Positions 27,111-36,629 are shown, numbered from the stretch's first letter. The stretch: 64,000 bases of DNA from Methanothermococcus thermolithotrophicus DSM 2095 (GCF_946463545.1 NZ_OX296583.1:1215035-1279034), one strand, 5' to 3'. Program-made: numbers and translations. The notes: generated by a model from the letters alone, not told the origin.

Positions 27111-28367
27111 TTACTTAAGGAGTTTTTCAGCCAAGATGTTGGCCCAGGAAGCTTCAATAACTACGCTTATAAATATCGTCATAAAGGTGACCACAAGTAT
27201 TGAACCAGCTATTGTTTCAGGAGGTATGTATTGTGATATATAGGAGGGTATTACGTGAGGGTTTCCCATTATAGCAGAGTATATTGTTGCAGCAAGTGCT
27301 GCGGGAACTACACCTCTTGGTCCTTCAAGAGCAAAGTATATCCTTTCTTTTATTGACCTTATAGGAGGTATTGAAGTTGCAACTAAAACGCCTATAGGTC
27401 TTGCGATAAATACTGAACCAATTGCACATAGTAATCCAAGAGCTCCGAATTTTTGAAGAAGTGGTAAGCTCATACTGGCACCTAAGAATACAAAAATCAA
27501 AATTCTTACTACAGTTGATAAGTCCGTACAAAATTCGGCTATTTTTTCAACTTCCCTGGACTTTGTAGGATATTTTGTAAGAACATTACCTATGTAAAGC
27601 CCCATTATGGCTACAGCCATAAATCCACTTAGCTCATATCCTGTAATTTTTGAGAATATTACTTCTCCAAAGTACCACAGTGCTAAAGCCATTCCAACAC
27701 TGAATGGTGCAATATACTCTTCAAATTCTCCTGCTAAAACTGTAGCTTCAAAGATTCTTCCTCCAACGTATCCAAGAAGAGCTCCACCAAATGCAAGTGC
27801 TAAAAAGTCCAATATTGGATTTACCTTTTCAGATAGACCTAATACCGATAAACCTAACGTTGTAGTTACGATACCTAATGGATCATTAAATACACTTTCA
27901 GCTTCAAGTGTAACAGCTATTTCCGGATCTATATCGGATTTTGAAAATATTGGTATCAATGTCGCAGGATCTGTGGCACTGTTAACTGCACCGTACAGAT
28001 ATCCCACAGGGTTATTGTATGGAATGTTAAAAACTAAATTGAATATTAGTCCTGAAATAAATAGAGACAGTACCAATGCTATTGTATCGAGTTTTAAGAC
28101 CGTTTTTAATACTCGCTTTAAAACAATCCATCTCATTTCAAAAGCTCCAACTAATAAAATGATTATTAAACCAACATTACCGACAAATGCAAAAATGTTT
28201 TGAGCATGTATTGGAGATATGATTCCTGTAAAGGGTCCGACAATTAAACCAAATATTAACAGTAGAGGTATATCTGGAATATTTATCTTTTCCCCTATTT
28301 TTGCTATTATTGACCCGAATACTAACAGAAGTGAAATGTATCCGATCACAATGGAAAAGTCCATCAT
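27111..28367 (-). CDS. NhaP-type (CPA1) Na+/H+ antiporter
   Basis: A 418-residue membrane protein with about 12-13 helices, the size of MjNhaP1. The ion-site motifs are NSATDPATLIPIF (helix 5 region) and the ND pair in AESVFNDPLGIV (helix 6 region). The conserved Arg is in LEGPRGVVPAALA (helix 11 region). It exchanges sodium for protons across the cell membrane, balancing the sodium gradient used by methanogens. AAGGTG precedes tandem ATG codons. It is the first gene of the cluster leading to wecC and wecB, which is an unrelated pathway. Confidence 0.93.
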   Translation of the reverse strand: MMDFSIVIGYISLLLVFGSIIAKIGEKINIPDIPLLLIFGLIVGPFTGIISPIHAQNIFAFVGNVGLIIILLVGAFEMRWIVLKRVLKTVLKLDTIALVLSLFISGLIFNLVFNIPYNNPVGYLYGAVNSATDPATLIPIFSKSDIDPEIAVTLEAESVFNDPLGIVTTTLGLSVLGLSEKVNPILDFLALAFGGALLGYVGGRIFEATVLAGEFEEYIAPFSVGMALALWYFGEVIFSKITGYELSGFMAVAIMGLYIGNVLTKYPTKSREVEKIAEFCTDLSTVVRILIFVFLGASMSLPLLQKFGALGLLCAIGSVFIARPIGVLVATSIPPIRSIKERIYFALEGPRGVVPAALAATIYSAIMGNPHVIPSYISQYIPPETIAGSILVVTFMTIFISVVIEASWANILAEKLLK

Positions 28368-28600
28368 AACACCTTCAATTGTAAATTGATATATATTTAA
28401 AAAATAAATTCCATATGGTATGGATATATAAATTTGTATCGTTAAAGATAGTGTTTCTGTATTATATATTCAATCGTTAAATTTTTATATATTAAATAGT
28501 TTTTCAATATTGTAACTTATTATTGGCTTACTAATAAATACTTTTAAAGCTTATATACTTTAAGTTGTCAGGATTCTAAGTTAAGGTTTTGGGTGAAATT
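28368..28600. promoter_or_regulatory. Divergent promoter region of antiporter and mfnB
   Basis: An AT-rich gap of 233 bases with several TATA-like stretches (for example TTTTTATATATTAAATA near 28482). No other feature was recognised. Confidence 0.4.
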
Positions 28601-29311
28601 GTGATTATACTAGTTAGTCCTAAAGATGTTAATGAAGCAATTGAAGCAATTGAAGGTGGAGCCGATATTATAGACGTTAAAAACCCTCCAGAAGGTTCGT
28701 TAGGTGCTAACTTCCCATGGGTGATAAAGCAAATAAAGGAAGTAACACCTGAAAACAGGTTAGTTAGTGCTACAATAGGGGATGTTCCATATAAGCCAGG
28801 TACAGCTTCACTTGCCGCCTTGGGGGCTTGTGTAAGTGGTGCAGATTACATAAAGGTAGGACTCTATGGGACAAAATCCTATAGTCAATCATTGGACTTG
28901 ATGGAAAAAGTTACAAAGGCAGTTAAGGATTTTGATGAGAAGAAGATAGTTGTAGCTGCAGGATATGCAGATGCATACAGGGTGGGAGCTGTTGATCCAT
29001 TAGTTATCCCTAAAATTGCTAGGGATGCTGGGTGCGATGTTGCAATGTTAGATACTGCGGTTAAGGATGGTAAAACATTGTTTGATCATTTAAATGAGAA
29101 GTTACTTGAGGAATTTATAAATGAGACACACGCCTATGGAATGAAATGCGCCCTTGCAGGTTCCATAAAGAAGGAAGAAATTCCTATTTTAAAGGATATT
29201 GGCTGTGATATTGTAGGGGTTAGAGGGGCTGCATGTACCAAAGGAGACAGAAACGAAGGCAGGATACAAAGAAATTTGGTAAATGAATTAGTTAAACTTT
29301 GTAGGGACTAA
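28601..29311 (+). CDS. mfnB: 4-(hydroxymethyl)-2-furancarboxaldehyde-phosphate synthase (methanofuran synthesis)
   Basis: About 236 residues, matching MfnB, which makes the furan precursor of methanofuran from two glyceraldehyde-3-phosphate molecules. It is a TIM-barrel with active-site Lys in [16 protein letters not shown] and the [11 protein letters not shown] strand. Other landmarks are [29 protein letters not shown] and [14 protein letters not shown]. The open frame reaches a TTG at 28589, but GGGTGA at 28591-28596 points to GTG at 28601, giving [10 protein letters not shown] as in homologues. It is a single gene, upstream of a tRNA. Confidence 0.95.
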   Translation: MIILVSPKDVNEAIEAIEGGADIIDVKNPPEGSLGANFPWVIKQIKEVTPENRLVSATIGDVPYKPGTASLAALGACVSGADYIKVGLYGTKSYSQSLDLMEKVTKAVKDFDEKKIVVAAGYADAYRVGAVDPLVIPKIARDAGCDVAMLDTAVKDGKTLFDHLNEKLLEEFINETHAYGMKCALAGSIKKEEIPILKDIGCDIVGVRGAACTKGDRNEGRIQRNLVNELVKLCRD

Positions 29312-29495
29312 CCAAATATTATTTTAATGCCTTTAATATTTTAAATACTAATCGTTTGATGAATATCATTCACGTATTTCATATATAAAATTTAGTAATA
29401 AATAAATGACATATTAAAAAATAGTTAAATATAAATTCCATAATTATATATATCCGAGTCGTTTAATCGTTAAAATTGTTGAACTGTCATATCTT

Positions 29496-29569
29496 GCCCC
29501 CGTAGGCTAGTCTGGACAGACTCGCGGACTGCGGATCCGTGGACTCGGGTTCAAATCCCGACGGGGGCG
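29496..29569 (+). tRNA. tRNA-Arg (anticodon GCG)
   Basis: A 74-base tRNA. The acceptor stem GCCCCCG (29496-29502) pairs with CGGGGGC (29562-29568). The anticodon arm GCGGA-CTGCGGA-TCCGT gives anticodon GCG, which reads CGC and CGT. The T arm is CGGGTTCAAATCCCG. The CCA end is not encoded, and there is no intron. Confidence 0.95.
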
Positions 29570-29943
29570 TTATTCATTAAGATTTCTAATAATTTGCTAA
29601 GGAACCTATGAGATAGACTCACAAAACTTGCAGATTTCGTCGAGAAATGAAGAAATTTAAAACTAAAGGTTTTAAGTTCCTATTCCCTTCAATTGTTCTT
29701 ATAAGTGTACTGTTTGGATGCAACTTTTTAAACTTGCGTTTTAAATCCCCAACGGTTGAGGTTATTTTAAAATACTGTTGAACGAACAATTGAATAAAAT
29801 ACTGAGGTTGTTTTTAAGTTTAGGTGTCCACCTATATGGAATATCATAGTAGTTATATATTTTTTACATGCTTTTTTAAAACACGTAATTTTATAAGTTT
29901 CAAGGGATATATTGTAGACACATATAAAAAGTAGGTGGGTATT
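29570..29943. other. Gap after tRNA-Arg with an 11-bp inverted repeat
   Basis: No gene is called. An exact inverted repeat (29688-29698 with 29784-29794, TTCAATTGTTC) encloses 85 bases. It may mark a small non-coding element. Promoter sequences for the gene at 29944 must lie near the right end. Confidence 0.4.
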
Positions 29944-30597
29944 ATGATAACATGGTATGGACATGCATGTTTTAAAATAGATAATGTTTTAGTGGATCCA
30001 TTTATTCCAAATCCTATGTGTGATATTTCCTTTGACGAGATAATGGATGGAGTAAATGTTATAGCCGTAACTCACGGTCATGCTGACCACTTGGGGAATT
30101 CAGAATTGCTTTCAAAAGAATACGATGTCCCTGTTGTTTCAAACCATGAAATTTCAGTATATTTGTGTGAAAAAGGAGTTAAAGCAGAAGGTATGAACAT
30201 AGGCGGTACGTTAAATATTAACAATGCCAAATTAACCATGGTTAGGGCAGAACATTCTTCAGATATAGATACATGCACCCCTGGAGGGGTGGCAGGAGGG
30301 TATGTAATAAATGATAGAATTTACCATGCTGGAGATACAGGTGTATTTAGGGATATGGAATTGATCGGAGAACTTTATTCTCCATCCATAGCATTGTTAC
30401 CAATAGGTGGTAGATACACCATGGATATTAAAGAGGCCCTGGTAGCAATTGAGTTAATTTACCCTGAAGTTGTTATCCCTATGCACTATAATACGTTCCC
30501 ATTGATTGAGACAAATGTCGCTGAATTTAAGAGATTAGTGGAAGGGTTTGGAGTAGATGTAATTATTCCGAAAATAGGAGAACCAATAGATATTTAA
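29944..30597 (+). CDS. UPF0173-type metal-dependent hydrolase (metallo-beta-lactamase fold)
   Basis: About 217 residues of the UPF0173 family. The opening MITWYGHACFKI is typical. The metal-binding motif THGHADHLGN (about 44-53) is followed by further ligands in RAEHSSDID and YHAGDTG, and by a late His in IPMHYNTFP. Members are predicted hydrolases of unknown substrate. A GTG at 29935 belongs to the ribosome site AGGTGGG; the ATG at 29944 is the start. It is a single gene downstream of tRNA-Arg. Confidence 0.9.
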   Translation: MITWYGHACFKIDNVLVDPFIPNPMCDISFDEIMDGVNVIAVTHGHADHLGNSELLSKEYDVPVVSNHEISVYLCEKGVKAEGMNIGGTLNINNAKLTMVRAEHSSDIDTCTPGGVAGGYVINDRIYHAGDTGVFRDMELIGELYSPSIALLPIGGRYTMDIKEALVAIELIYPEVVIPMHYNTFPLIETNVAEFKRLVEGFGVDVIIPKIGEPIDI

Positions 30598-30661
30598 AAT
30601 TTTATTTTTATTTTATCTGGTATAAAATAATAGAAATCATTGGGAATAAAAAATATATTTA

Positions 30662-31624
30662 TCATTTAATCATTTCTTTTATATACTCTATTAGAGCTAC
30701 GGCGTCGTCCATTTTTTCGAGCTCCTTCATACTAATTACTGCCAAATTTTTGTAGTATCTTTCTTTTTTTTCTAAGACTAGTAATGAGTGACTGTTTAAG
30801 ATCTTAGATATTTCGTTTACGATTAATGCCTTTTTTCTTATTTCTGCGGTCTCAGTTTCTTCGATATTGGTAAGTAATATATTTTGATCATACTCTTCTC
30901 TGTGTTTCTCTGCAACTGCATCAAATGGGGCCTTTCTAGTAGGGACTAAATTAAATCCCAAATTTCCCAATATATCCATTATTTGTATTTTGAAGTCCTC
31001 AGTATTTGTTGAGTTATTTTTATTTTCCAAACTCTCTTTTTCAGTTTCCAGTTCTTTTGGGAATTCAGACAGTTGTATTCCCTTAACCAATGGAACATCC
31101 AGATATTCTTCTATTTTTAAGGCTATTTCAACTGCAGGATTTGCTGCATTTTGTTCGTACTTGTAGATAGTTTTCTTGGAAACTCTTGAAAATTCTGCTA
31201 ACTCACTGACTGAGATGTTTAATTTTTCCCTGGTTTCTTTTAGAACGTTTCCATCAATGTTTACGAAGAAACCTCCCCGATGTGCATATATTACCGGAGG
31301 ACTTCCTTTCAAATATAAATCAAAAGTATCATAGGTTATTGCTTTTATATTGTAACGTTCATAAACTACACCATTTTCCATTGGGGAGTTTCTAGTCCTT
31401 GTACCAATTATGATAGGTACTGCATTTACCATACTGGATATTTTTATAAGTTCTTCAGACTGTTCTTTACTTAAACTGTCGATATTCTTTAGTATTTTTA
31501 TTAAGAATCTAGAATCTTTTTTTCTTGCAATTAGGTCAAAGCAAGATCTACCTAATGGCTGTGAAACGATGAATTTATGATTATTCAGTAAGTTTATACA
31601 TTCGGAAAGAATCATCTCCCTCAT
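30662..31624 (-). CDS. HTH-type transcriptional regulator (MJ0568-like family)
   Basis: A 320-residue protein of an archaeal regulator family. The N-terminal 120 residues resemble an endonuclease-like or ligand domain (SCFDLIARKKDSRFLIK). A Cro/C1-type helix-turn-helix lies at about 128-185 (LKETREKLNISVSELAEFS, then SKKTIYKYEQNAANPA). The C-terminal half is unassigned. GGGTGATAGT precedes the ATG. It is divergent from hdrC across 200 bases, so it may control itself and perhaps heterodisulfide reductase. That target is inference from position. Confidence 0.85.
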   Translation of the reverse strand: MREMILSECINLLNNHKFIVSQPLGRSCFDLIARKKDSRFLIKILKNIDSLSKEQSEELIKISSMVNAVPIIIGTRTRNSPMENGVVYERYNIKAITYDTFDLYLKGSPPVIYAHRGGFFVNIDGNVLKETREKLNISVSELAEFSRVSKKTIYKYEQNAANPAVEIALKIEEYLDVPLVKGIQLSEFPKELETEKESLENKNNSTNTEDFKIQIMDILGNLGFNLVPTRKAPFDAVAEKHREEYDQNILLTNIEETETAEIRKKALIVNEISKILNSHSLLVLEKKERYYKNLAVISMKELEKMDDAVALIEYIKEMIK

Positions 31625-31824
31625 ACTATCACCCGATTAAATTTGGATATATTAATAAAGTCTAAACCTAATCCATCAAGTATATATTATTTATGGAAAA
31701 GGTATATATATATAAGTATTTATCCATTGTATGGTTTAGGTTCATTATACTTGTGTATTATACACGTTATCGATTGATAATTAATATATGATATATATGT
31801 AAATGATAATTCTGAGGTGATAAT
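31625..31824. promoter_or_regulatory. Divergent promoter region of regulator gene and hdrC
   Basis: A 200-base gap with strong AT-rich TATA candidates (ATGGAAAAGGTATATATATA near 31692; TTAATATATGATATATATG near 31781). The second would serve hdrC, a highly expressed gene. Confidence 0.5.
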
Positions 31825-32379
31825 ATGATATATAGTAGTGATTTGAATAAAAATCTTGCATCACAAATCATTGAAGCTGGAACACCTATACCAGGAGATG
31901 ATGTGGTTTCATCATTAAAGGCATGCTACCAGTGTGGAACCTGTACAGGAAGCTGCCCAAGTGGTAGAAGAACATCCTACAGAACAAGAAAAGTTATAAG
32001 AAAAGCTTTGTTAGGAATGGATGATGTTTTAGATAGTGACGATATCTGGAAATGTACAACATGCTACACATGTTACGAAAGATGTCCAAGGGATGTTAAA
32101 GTTACTGAAATAATAAAAACAATAAGAAATCTCGCTGCACAAAAAGGAAACATGGCAAAAGCTCATAAAATGACTGCAATGTATGTTTTAAAATACGGTC
32201 ATGCAGTTCCTGCAAACAAAAATACTGCAGAACTTAGAAAATCAATAGGTTTATCTGAAAAAGCTCCAATTGCACAGTTCAGTGAAAAGGACTTAAACGA
32301 AATGAATACCTTAATTAAAGAATTAGGATTTGATGAATTAATAGGATTTGACTGGGAAAAAGGAGCATTAAAAGAATAA
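31825..32379 (+). CDS. hdrC: Heterodisulfide reductase subunit C
   Basis: A 184-residue ferredoxin-like subunit. Two [4Fe-4S] motifs are complete: C34-x2-C37-x2-C40-x3-C44 (CYQCGTCTGSC) and C77-x2-C80-x2-C83-x3-C87 (CTTCYTCYERC). HdrC passes electrons from HdrA to HdrB, which reduces CoM-S-S-CoB, the last step of methanogenesis. Length and sequence fit cytosolic HdrABC. The ribosome site GAGGTGATAAT is strong. hdrB follows after 146 bases; hdrA is not in this window, as is usual in Methanococcales. Confidence 0.96.
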   Translation: MIYSSDLNKNLASQIIEAGTPIPGDDVVSSLKACYQCGTCTGSCPSGRRTSYRTRKVIRKALLGMDDVLDSDDIWKCTTCYTCYERCPRDVKVTEIIKTIRNLAAQKGNMAKAHKMTAMYVLKYGHAVPANKNTAELRKSIGLSEKAPIAQFSEKDLNEMNTLIKELGFDELIGFDWEKGALKE

Positions 32380-32525
32380 TTAATTCAATTTACAATATTA
32401 AATTTAAAACAGGGGGTTAAATTAAATCTTCGAGTTATGGAATAACAGAGCTGTTTAATTCCACATATCTCATGGATACATGGAGATGGCCCCCTTAACA
32501 TAAAAAATAAATTTTAGGTGATAAA
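32380..32525 (+). other. Structured spacer between hdrC and hdrB
   Basis: A 146-base spacer, long for an operon. It holds a hairpin (TCTCATG-GATA-CATGGAGA, near 32465-32483) and a ribosome site for hdrB. It may be an RNA processing site that sets separate levels of HdrC and HdrB. Confidence 0.4.
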
Positions 32526-33401
32526 ATGAAATATGCTTTTTTCCTTGGATGTATTATGCCGAATAGATATGCAGGGGTCGAAGCTGCTACAAGAACTGTT
32601 ATGGAAAAATTAGGTGTAGAATTAGTAGACATGACAGGTGCATCATGCTGTCCTGCACCTGGTGTATTTGGTTCATTTGACCAAAAAACATGGTTAACTT
32701 TAGCTGCAAGAAACCTCTGTATCGCAGAAGAGATGGGTGTCGATATAGTAACCGTATGTAACGGATGTTATGGTTCATTGTTTGAAGCTGCTCACTTGTT
32801 GCATGACAATAAGGAAGCTTTAAACTTTGTAAATGAAAAACTCGATAAAGTTGGAAAAGAATACAAAGGCAATGTTAAAGTTAGACACTTTGCAGAATTG
32901 ATCTACAACGATATTGGTGTAGACAAAATTGCTGAAAAAGTTGAAAGACCATTAAACATTAACGTAGGGGTTCACTACGGATGCCACTTCTTAAAACCAA
33001 CTGATGTAAAACATTTAGGAAGTGCTGAAAGACCTGTAATGTTGGATGAAATTGTAGAAGCTACAGGTGCAAAATCAGTACCTTATGCAGACAAGATGAT
33101 GTGCTGTGGTGCTGGTGGTGGAGTTAGAGCAAGAGAATTGGAATTATCCCTCGATATGACAAATGAAAAAATTGAAAACATGATAAAAGCTGGTGCAGAT
33201 TGTACAGTAAACGTATGTCCATTCTGCCATTTGCAGTTTGACAGAGGACAGATTGAGATAAAAGAAAAATTCGGAAAAGAATACAACTTCCCTGTTTTAC
33301 ACTTAAGTCAGCTCTTAGGTCTTGCAATGGGAATGGATCCAAAAGACTTGGCATTAAGTGTTCACCAAATCTCAGTTGATCCATTATTGAAAAAAATTTA
33401 A
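32526..33401 (+). CDS. hdrB: Heterodisulfide reductase subunit B
   Basis: A 291-residue catalytic subunit with two CCG domains that bind the noncubane [4Fe-4S] clusters cleaving CoM-S-S-CoB. The first has C9, C41-C42 and C78-x2-C81 (CNGC). The second has the Cys of [16 protein letters not shown], and CPFCH. The layout is complete. TTAGGTGATAAA precedes the ATG. It is encoded with hdrC and ends before a convergent winged-helix gene. Confidence 0.96.
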
Positions 33402-33456
33402 TTGGATAAATATTTTTATTTATTTTATTTATATTATTTTTTAAATTTTAATTTTT

Positions 33457-34245
33457 TTAATTTTCTAGTGATTTTGTCGTATCCAATACGGTATAGCTTA
33501 TTTTTTCTTTGTTTAATGATTTAACTACTTTTTCAGTCATTTTTCCAGTAATTAGCGCTATAACATCACATCCTCTATTACATGCAGTCACTATACCTTC
33601 TGAAACTGCAAATTTTATATCTGGATGAAGCCCTAATTTTTGAGTTACAACGTTTCCCACAGTTCCCATCGTGGCTATAACTGCATCTTTGTTTTCATTT
33701 AATATTCTTTTAATTAAATTGTAATTTACGTTTTTTGAACCTCCTTTTACTTTTGGAGGTATTTTTAATATTGTTACTTTTCCTTTTGGAATATCTATAA
33801 AACCTTTTATTTCATGGATTGCAATATCTTCTCCCTTTTTGCCTCCTTCAAATACCTTTGCTGTAGCTTCTGATTCTGTAGTTTTTGACGCACAGATAAA
33901 CCCTTTTTTCATGTATAAATATACTTTATCCCCTTCTTTCAAATCTTCGTCAGCAATTGCGGGCCAAATATCTTTATATCTGTAAAGATCCTGGTTAACA
34001 TTACTTAGGTAGTTTTTAAACTCTGAAATCCATATCTTTAATGCCTGCATACCCTTGTCTGTAATTACATATTCTCCCCTTCCCCTTGATTTAATATATT
34101 CTTTTTTTAGCAGGTTTCTTATGTGTTCAGATACCCCTTGGACTGTTATGCCCAAAACTTCTGCGATTTCTTTCTGCTTTATGTGTGGCTGCTTCCTAAC
34201 GATTTCTGAAAGTATTTGAAATTCTGTAATATTTCTCTTTTTCAT
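33457..34245 (-). CDS. Winged-helix regulator with unknown C-terminal domain
   Basis: A 262-residue protein. The first 75 residues form a MarR/Lrp-like winged helix (IVRKQPHIKQKEIAEVL, TVQGVSEHIRNLLKKEYI). The C-terminal 170 residues form a domain conserved in methanogens (VIATMGTVGNVVTQKLGLHPD, SEGIVTACNRGCDVIALITG). It contains a conserved Cys and may bind a small ligand. It is convergent with hdrB and divergent from surE. Its target genes are unknown. Confidence 0.82.
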   Translation of the reverse strand: MKKRNITEFQILSEIVRKQPHIKQKEIAEVLGITVQGVSEHIRNLLKKEYIKSRGRGEYVITDKGMQALKIWISEFKNYLSNVNQDLYRYKDIWPAIADEDLKEGDKVYLYMKKGFICASKTTESEATAKVFEGGKKGEDIAIHEIKGFIDIPKGKVTILKIPPKVKGGSKNVNYNLIKRILNENKDAVIATMGTVGNVVTQKLGLHPDIKFAVSEGIVTACNRGCDVIALITGKMTEKVVKSLNKEKISYTVLDTTKSLEN

Positions 34246-34328
34246 AATCTCACCGAAGATTAATTAAGAAGTTTTTATTATATAATTATTAATATTATAG
34301 TTAGATAATTATGTTATGTGGTGATTTT

Positions 34329-35135
34329 ATGGTTGATATTCTTTTAGTAAATGATGATGGGATACATTCAAGTGGTTTAATGATATTAAAAAACGTTTTA
34401 ACTAATGAACTGAATGCAAATGTTACCGTTGTAGCACCTACAAACCAACAAAGTGGTATTGGAAGAGCCATAAGTCTTTTTGAACCTTTAAGGATAACGA
34501 AAACTAAACTATCGGACGGTTCTTATGGTTATGCAGTTTCAGGCACGCCTACAGACTGTGTTATATTGGGAATATATGAGGTACTGAAAAAAATACCTGA
34601 TTTTGTTATTTCCGGTATAAATATAGGGGAAAACTTGGGAACTGAAATAACTACATCCGGGACGTTGGGAGCAGCTTTTGAAGGAGCTCACCATGGTGCA
34701 AAATCTATTGCAGTATCCTTGCAGGTAACAACCGATCATTTGAAATTTAGGGAAGGAGAAACACCCATTAATTTCTTAACTGCTGCTAAAATTACGGCAA
34801 AAGTTGTCAAAAATTTCATTGATTCGGAATTTCCCTGTGATGTGATTAATCTCAACATCCCTGAAAACGCCACTGAGGACACACCCATAGAAGTTACAAA
34901 ATTGGCTAGAAAGATGTACACAACCCATGTTGAGGAAAGAATAGATCCAAGAGGTAGAAGTTACTACTGGATAGATGGTTACCCAATAATGGAGGAAGAA
35001 GAAGGTACGGATGTTTATGTTGTTAGAAGAAAAAATCATGTTTCATTAACTCCTTTAACTCTTGATACAACAGTGTCTAATCTAAAGGAGCTCAAGGATA
35101 AATACGAGAAGATATTGAATTTGGATAATAAATAA
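34329..35135 (+). CDS. surE: 5'/3'-nucleotidase SurE
   Basis: About 268 residues. The metal-binding N-terminus VNDDGIHSSGL, the APTNQQSGIG loop, SGTPTDCV and SGINIGENLGTE are diagnostic of SurE phosphatases, which hydrolyse nucleoside monophosphates. An in-frame ATG at 34311 is not preceded by a ribosome site, whereas GGTGAT at 34320-34325 points to the ATG at 34329 (MVDILLVNDDG). It is a single gene with normal length. Confidence 0.95.
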   Translation: MVDILLVNDDGIHSSGLMILKNVLTNELNANVTVVAPTNQQSGIGRAISLFEPLRITKTKLSDGSYGYAVSGTPTDCVILGIYEVLKKIPDFVISGINIGENLGTEITTSGTLGAAFEGAHHGAKSIAVSLQVTTDHLKFREGETPINFLTAAKITAKVVKNFIDSEFPCDVINLNIPENATEDTPIEVTKLARKMYTTHVEERIDPRGRSYYWIDGYPIMEEEEGTDVYVVRRKNHVSLTPLTLDTTVSNLKELKDKYEKILNLDNK

Positions 35136-35271
35136 TATATATTTGATTTCAGTTTATATTGGTTTTGGATGAAAACCCTGTTTCATGGTTTTCTCTATTT
35201 CATCAGGATTGGATTTAATTTTTTAATATGATTTTGATTAATTATCACTTTTGGAATTATATGGTGAGAGA

Positions 35272-35940
35272 ATGTGGAAGAAATTAGGCAATTTGAAAAA
35301 GTTTTATGTGAGGACGGGGGGCAAAAAAGGAACTAATAAAATGGCGTTACTTATTGACGGACCAAACATGCTGAGGAAGGAATTTAATGTTGATTTGGAT
35401 AAAATAAGAGAGGCATTAGATGAGTTTGGTGATATTGTTATTGGCAGGGTTTATTTGAATCAATACGCTTCAGATAAGTTAATTGAAGCTATTATTAACC
35501 AAGGTTTTGAACCTAAGATTTCGGCGGGAGATGTTGATGTTGAAATGGCAGTGGACGGTACTGAACTAATTTTCAACGATAATATTGATACAATCGTATA
35601 TATGACAAGAGATGCGGATTTCCTTCCGGCAATTAGGAAGGCAAAAGAAAGAGGAAAAAAAATTATAGTTGTTGGGGCAGAACCTGGATTTAGTACTGCA
35701 ATTCAGAACATAGCTAACCATGTTATTAAGGTTGAAGAAGATTTTGAGTTAGACAAGGAAAAATTAGAGAAGAAGAAAAAAGAAAAAGAGTCAATGAGGT
35801 CCCACCACGATAACAACAATAATAATGCCAATACCGTCAGTAACGCAGATAATAAAAATGAAGATAAAAACGAATTAAACAATAATGAAGAGGAAAAAGA
35901 TTCCATATTTAAAAATAAGATCAATTGGTTGAAAAAATAA
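35272..35940 (+). CDS. NYN-domain (LabA/PIN-like) protein
   Basis: About 222 residues. The NYN fold shows its acidic sites: MALLIDGPNMLRKEF, GDVDVEMAVDG and MTRDADFLPAIRKAKERGK. Such proteins are predicted RNases or RNA-binding factors. The last 60 residues are Asn/Glu/Lys-rich and disordered. GGTGAGAG directly before the ATG at 35272 decides the start over an upstream TTG. It converges with the MnhG-like gene. Confidence 0.88.
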   Translation: MWKKLGNLKKFYVRTGGKKGTNKMALLIDGPNMLRKEFNVDLDKIREALDEFGDIVIGRVYLNQYASDKLIEAIINQGFEPKISAGDVDVEMAVDGTELIFNDNIDTIVYMTRDADFLPAIRKAKERGKKIIVVGAEPGFSTAIQNIANHVIKVEEDFELDKEKLEKKKKEKESMRSHHDNNNNNANTVSNADNKNEDKNELNNNEEEKDSIFKNKINWLKK

Positions 35941-35943
35941 TAC

Positions 35944-36213
35944 TTATAATTTAATCTCCATTCTTTTTTTCATAGTCTTAGAAAACGCCATTGTCCCAAT
36001 TGGACCACTAACTAATAGTAATAGTGCAACTGTTTCTCCAAATGACACTTCAAAATACTGCGAAAGAATAACTAAAAAAGTTGCTATGATTACAGCCATT
36101 AGGCCTTCTCCAATTAAAACATTTGATGTATTTTTATGGAATGATAGTTTTAATGAAGAAAATGCGCCAATTAAAAGAGCAAACATTGTAAAGTATATGA
36201 CATACTCGTTCAT
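35944..36213 (-). CDS. MnhG/EhbC-like small membrane protein
   Basis: An 89-residue protein with three hydrophobic helices. The pattern IGAFSSLKL at the start and LLLLVSGPIGTMAFSK at the end resembles subunit G of Mrp-type antiporters and the matching subunit of energy-converting hydrogenase (EhbC). In methanococci the ehb genes are scattered, which would suit this isolated position. The ribosome site TAGGTGATTTT lies just after the small gene at 36225-36404, so the two are an operon. The family call is tentative. Confidence 0.6.
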   Translation of the reverse strand: MNEYVIYFTMFALLIGAFSSLKLSFHKNTSNVLIGEGLMAVIIATFLVILSQYFEVSFGETVALLLLVSGPIGTMAFSKTMKKRMEIKL

Positions 36214-36224
36214 AAAATCACCTA

Positions 36225-36404
36225 TTATGCAGGACTTAAGTATTTATAGGCCCACACTATGAAGATTATTGCACCAAGTAGTACAGAGAACCAAACCCAT
36301 ATATTTACTATAAATAATATTTTATATATCTTTTCTCTTTTTTCAGGGTCGTTCATAATTCTTTTTATGGGATCTCTGCCGTAGTACTTCTTTCTTTTCA
36401 GCAT
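36225..36404 (-). CDS. 59-residue single-helix membrane protein
   Basis: A short gene of 60 codons including stop. It starts MLKRKKYYGRDPIKR, has a Lys/Arg/Glu-rich cytosolic half, and one transmembrane helix (about 31-53, IVNIWVWFSVLLGAIIFIVW). AAGGT lies seven bases before the ATG. It ends 11 bases before the MnhG/EhbC-like gene. It could be a small accessory subunit of the same membrane complex. I do not recognise a family. Confidence 0.65.
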   Translation of the reverse strand: MLKRKKYYGRDPIKRIMNDPEKREKIYKILFIVNIWVWFSVLLGAIIFIVWAYKYLSPA

Positions 36405-36500
36405 AATTTTACCTTGTTTATTGGATAAATATACGTATCAAAGATTTGTCTCGATTTTCTAAAAGGCCTAGTTTTAAAGGATCTGCCCGCCCATATATAC

Positions 36501-36614
36501 CTACTCAACTTCGTTGAGTAGTATCAGGTTTTGGAATCACCTGAGTGAAACGAAGGAGAGCTACAAAAATCACTTCGTGATTTTTGTTCAATCCAAGCCT
36601 TTTTCTAAAAGGCT
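36501..36614. repeat. Tandem hairpin array
   Basis: Four hairpins are seen: 36501-36509 with 36513-36521 (9 bp, TTC loop); 36524-36529 with 36539-36544; 36563-36573 with 36577-36587 (11 bp, TTC loop); and 36596-36603 with 36607-36614 (8 bp, TCT loop). The build matches the array at 248-358. It lies just past the 3' end of the DUF61 gene at 36630-37052. Confidence 0.75.
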
Positions 36615-36629
36615 CGGGTTGAAAATTTA

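Noticed and set aside
27607-28203. 198-codon open frame opposite the antiporter gene
   Set aside because: The minus-strand frame is a clear NhaP antiporter with conserved motifs; the opposite frame has no family features.
29735-29765. Partial tRNA 3'-end copy after tRNA-Arg as an attachment site
   Set aside because: The resemblance of TTTTAAATCCCC to the T arm is too weak and no integrase lies near.
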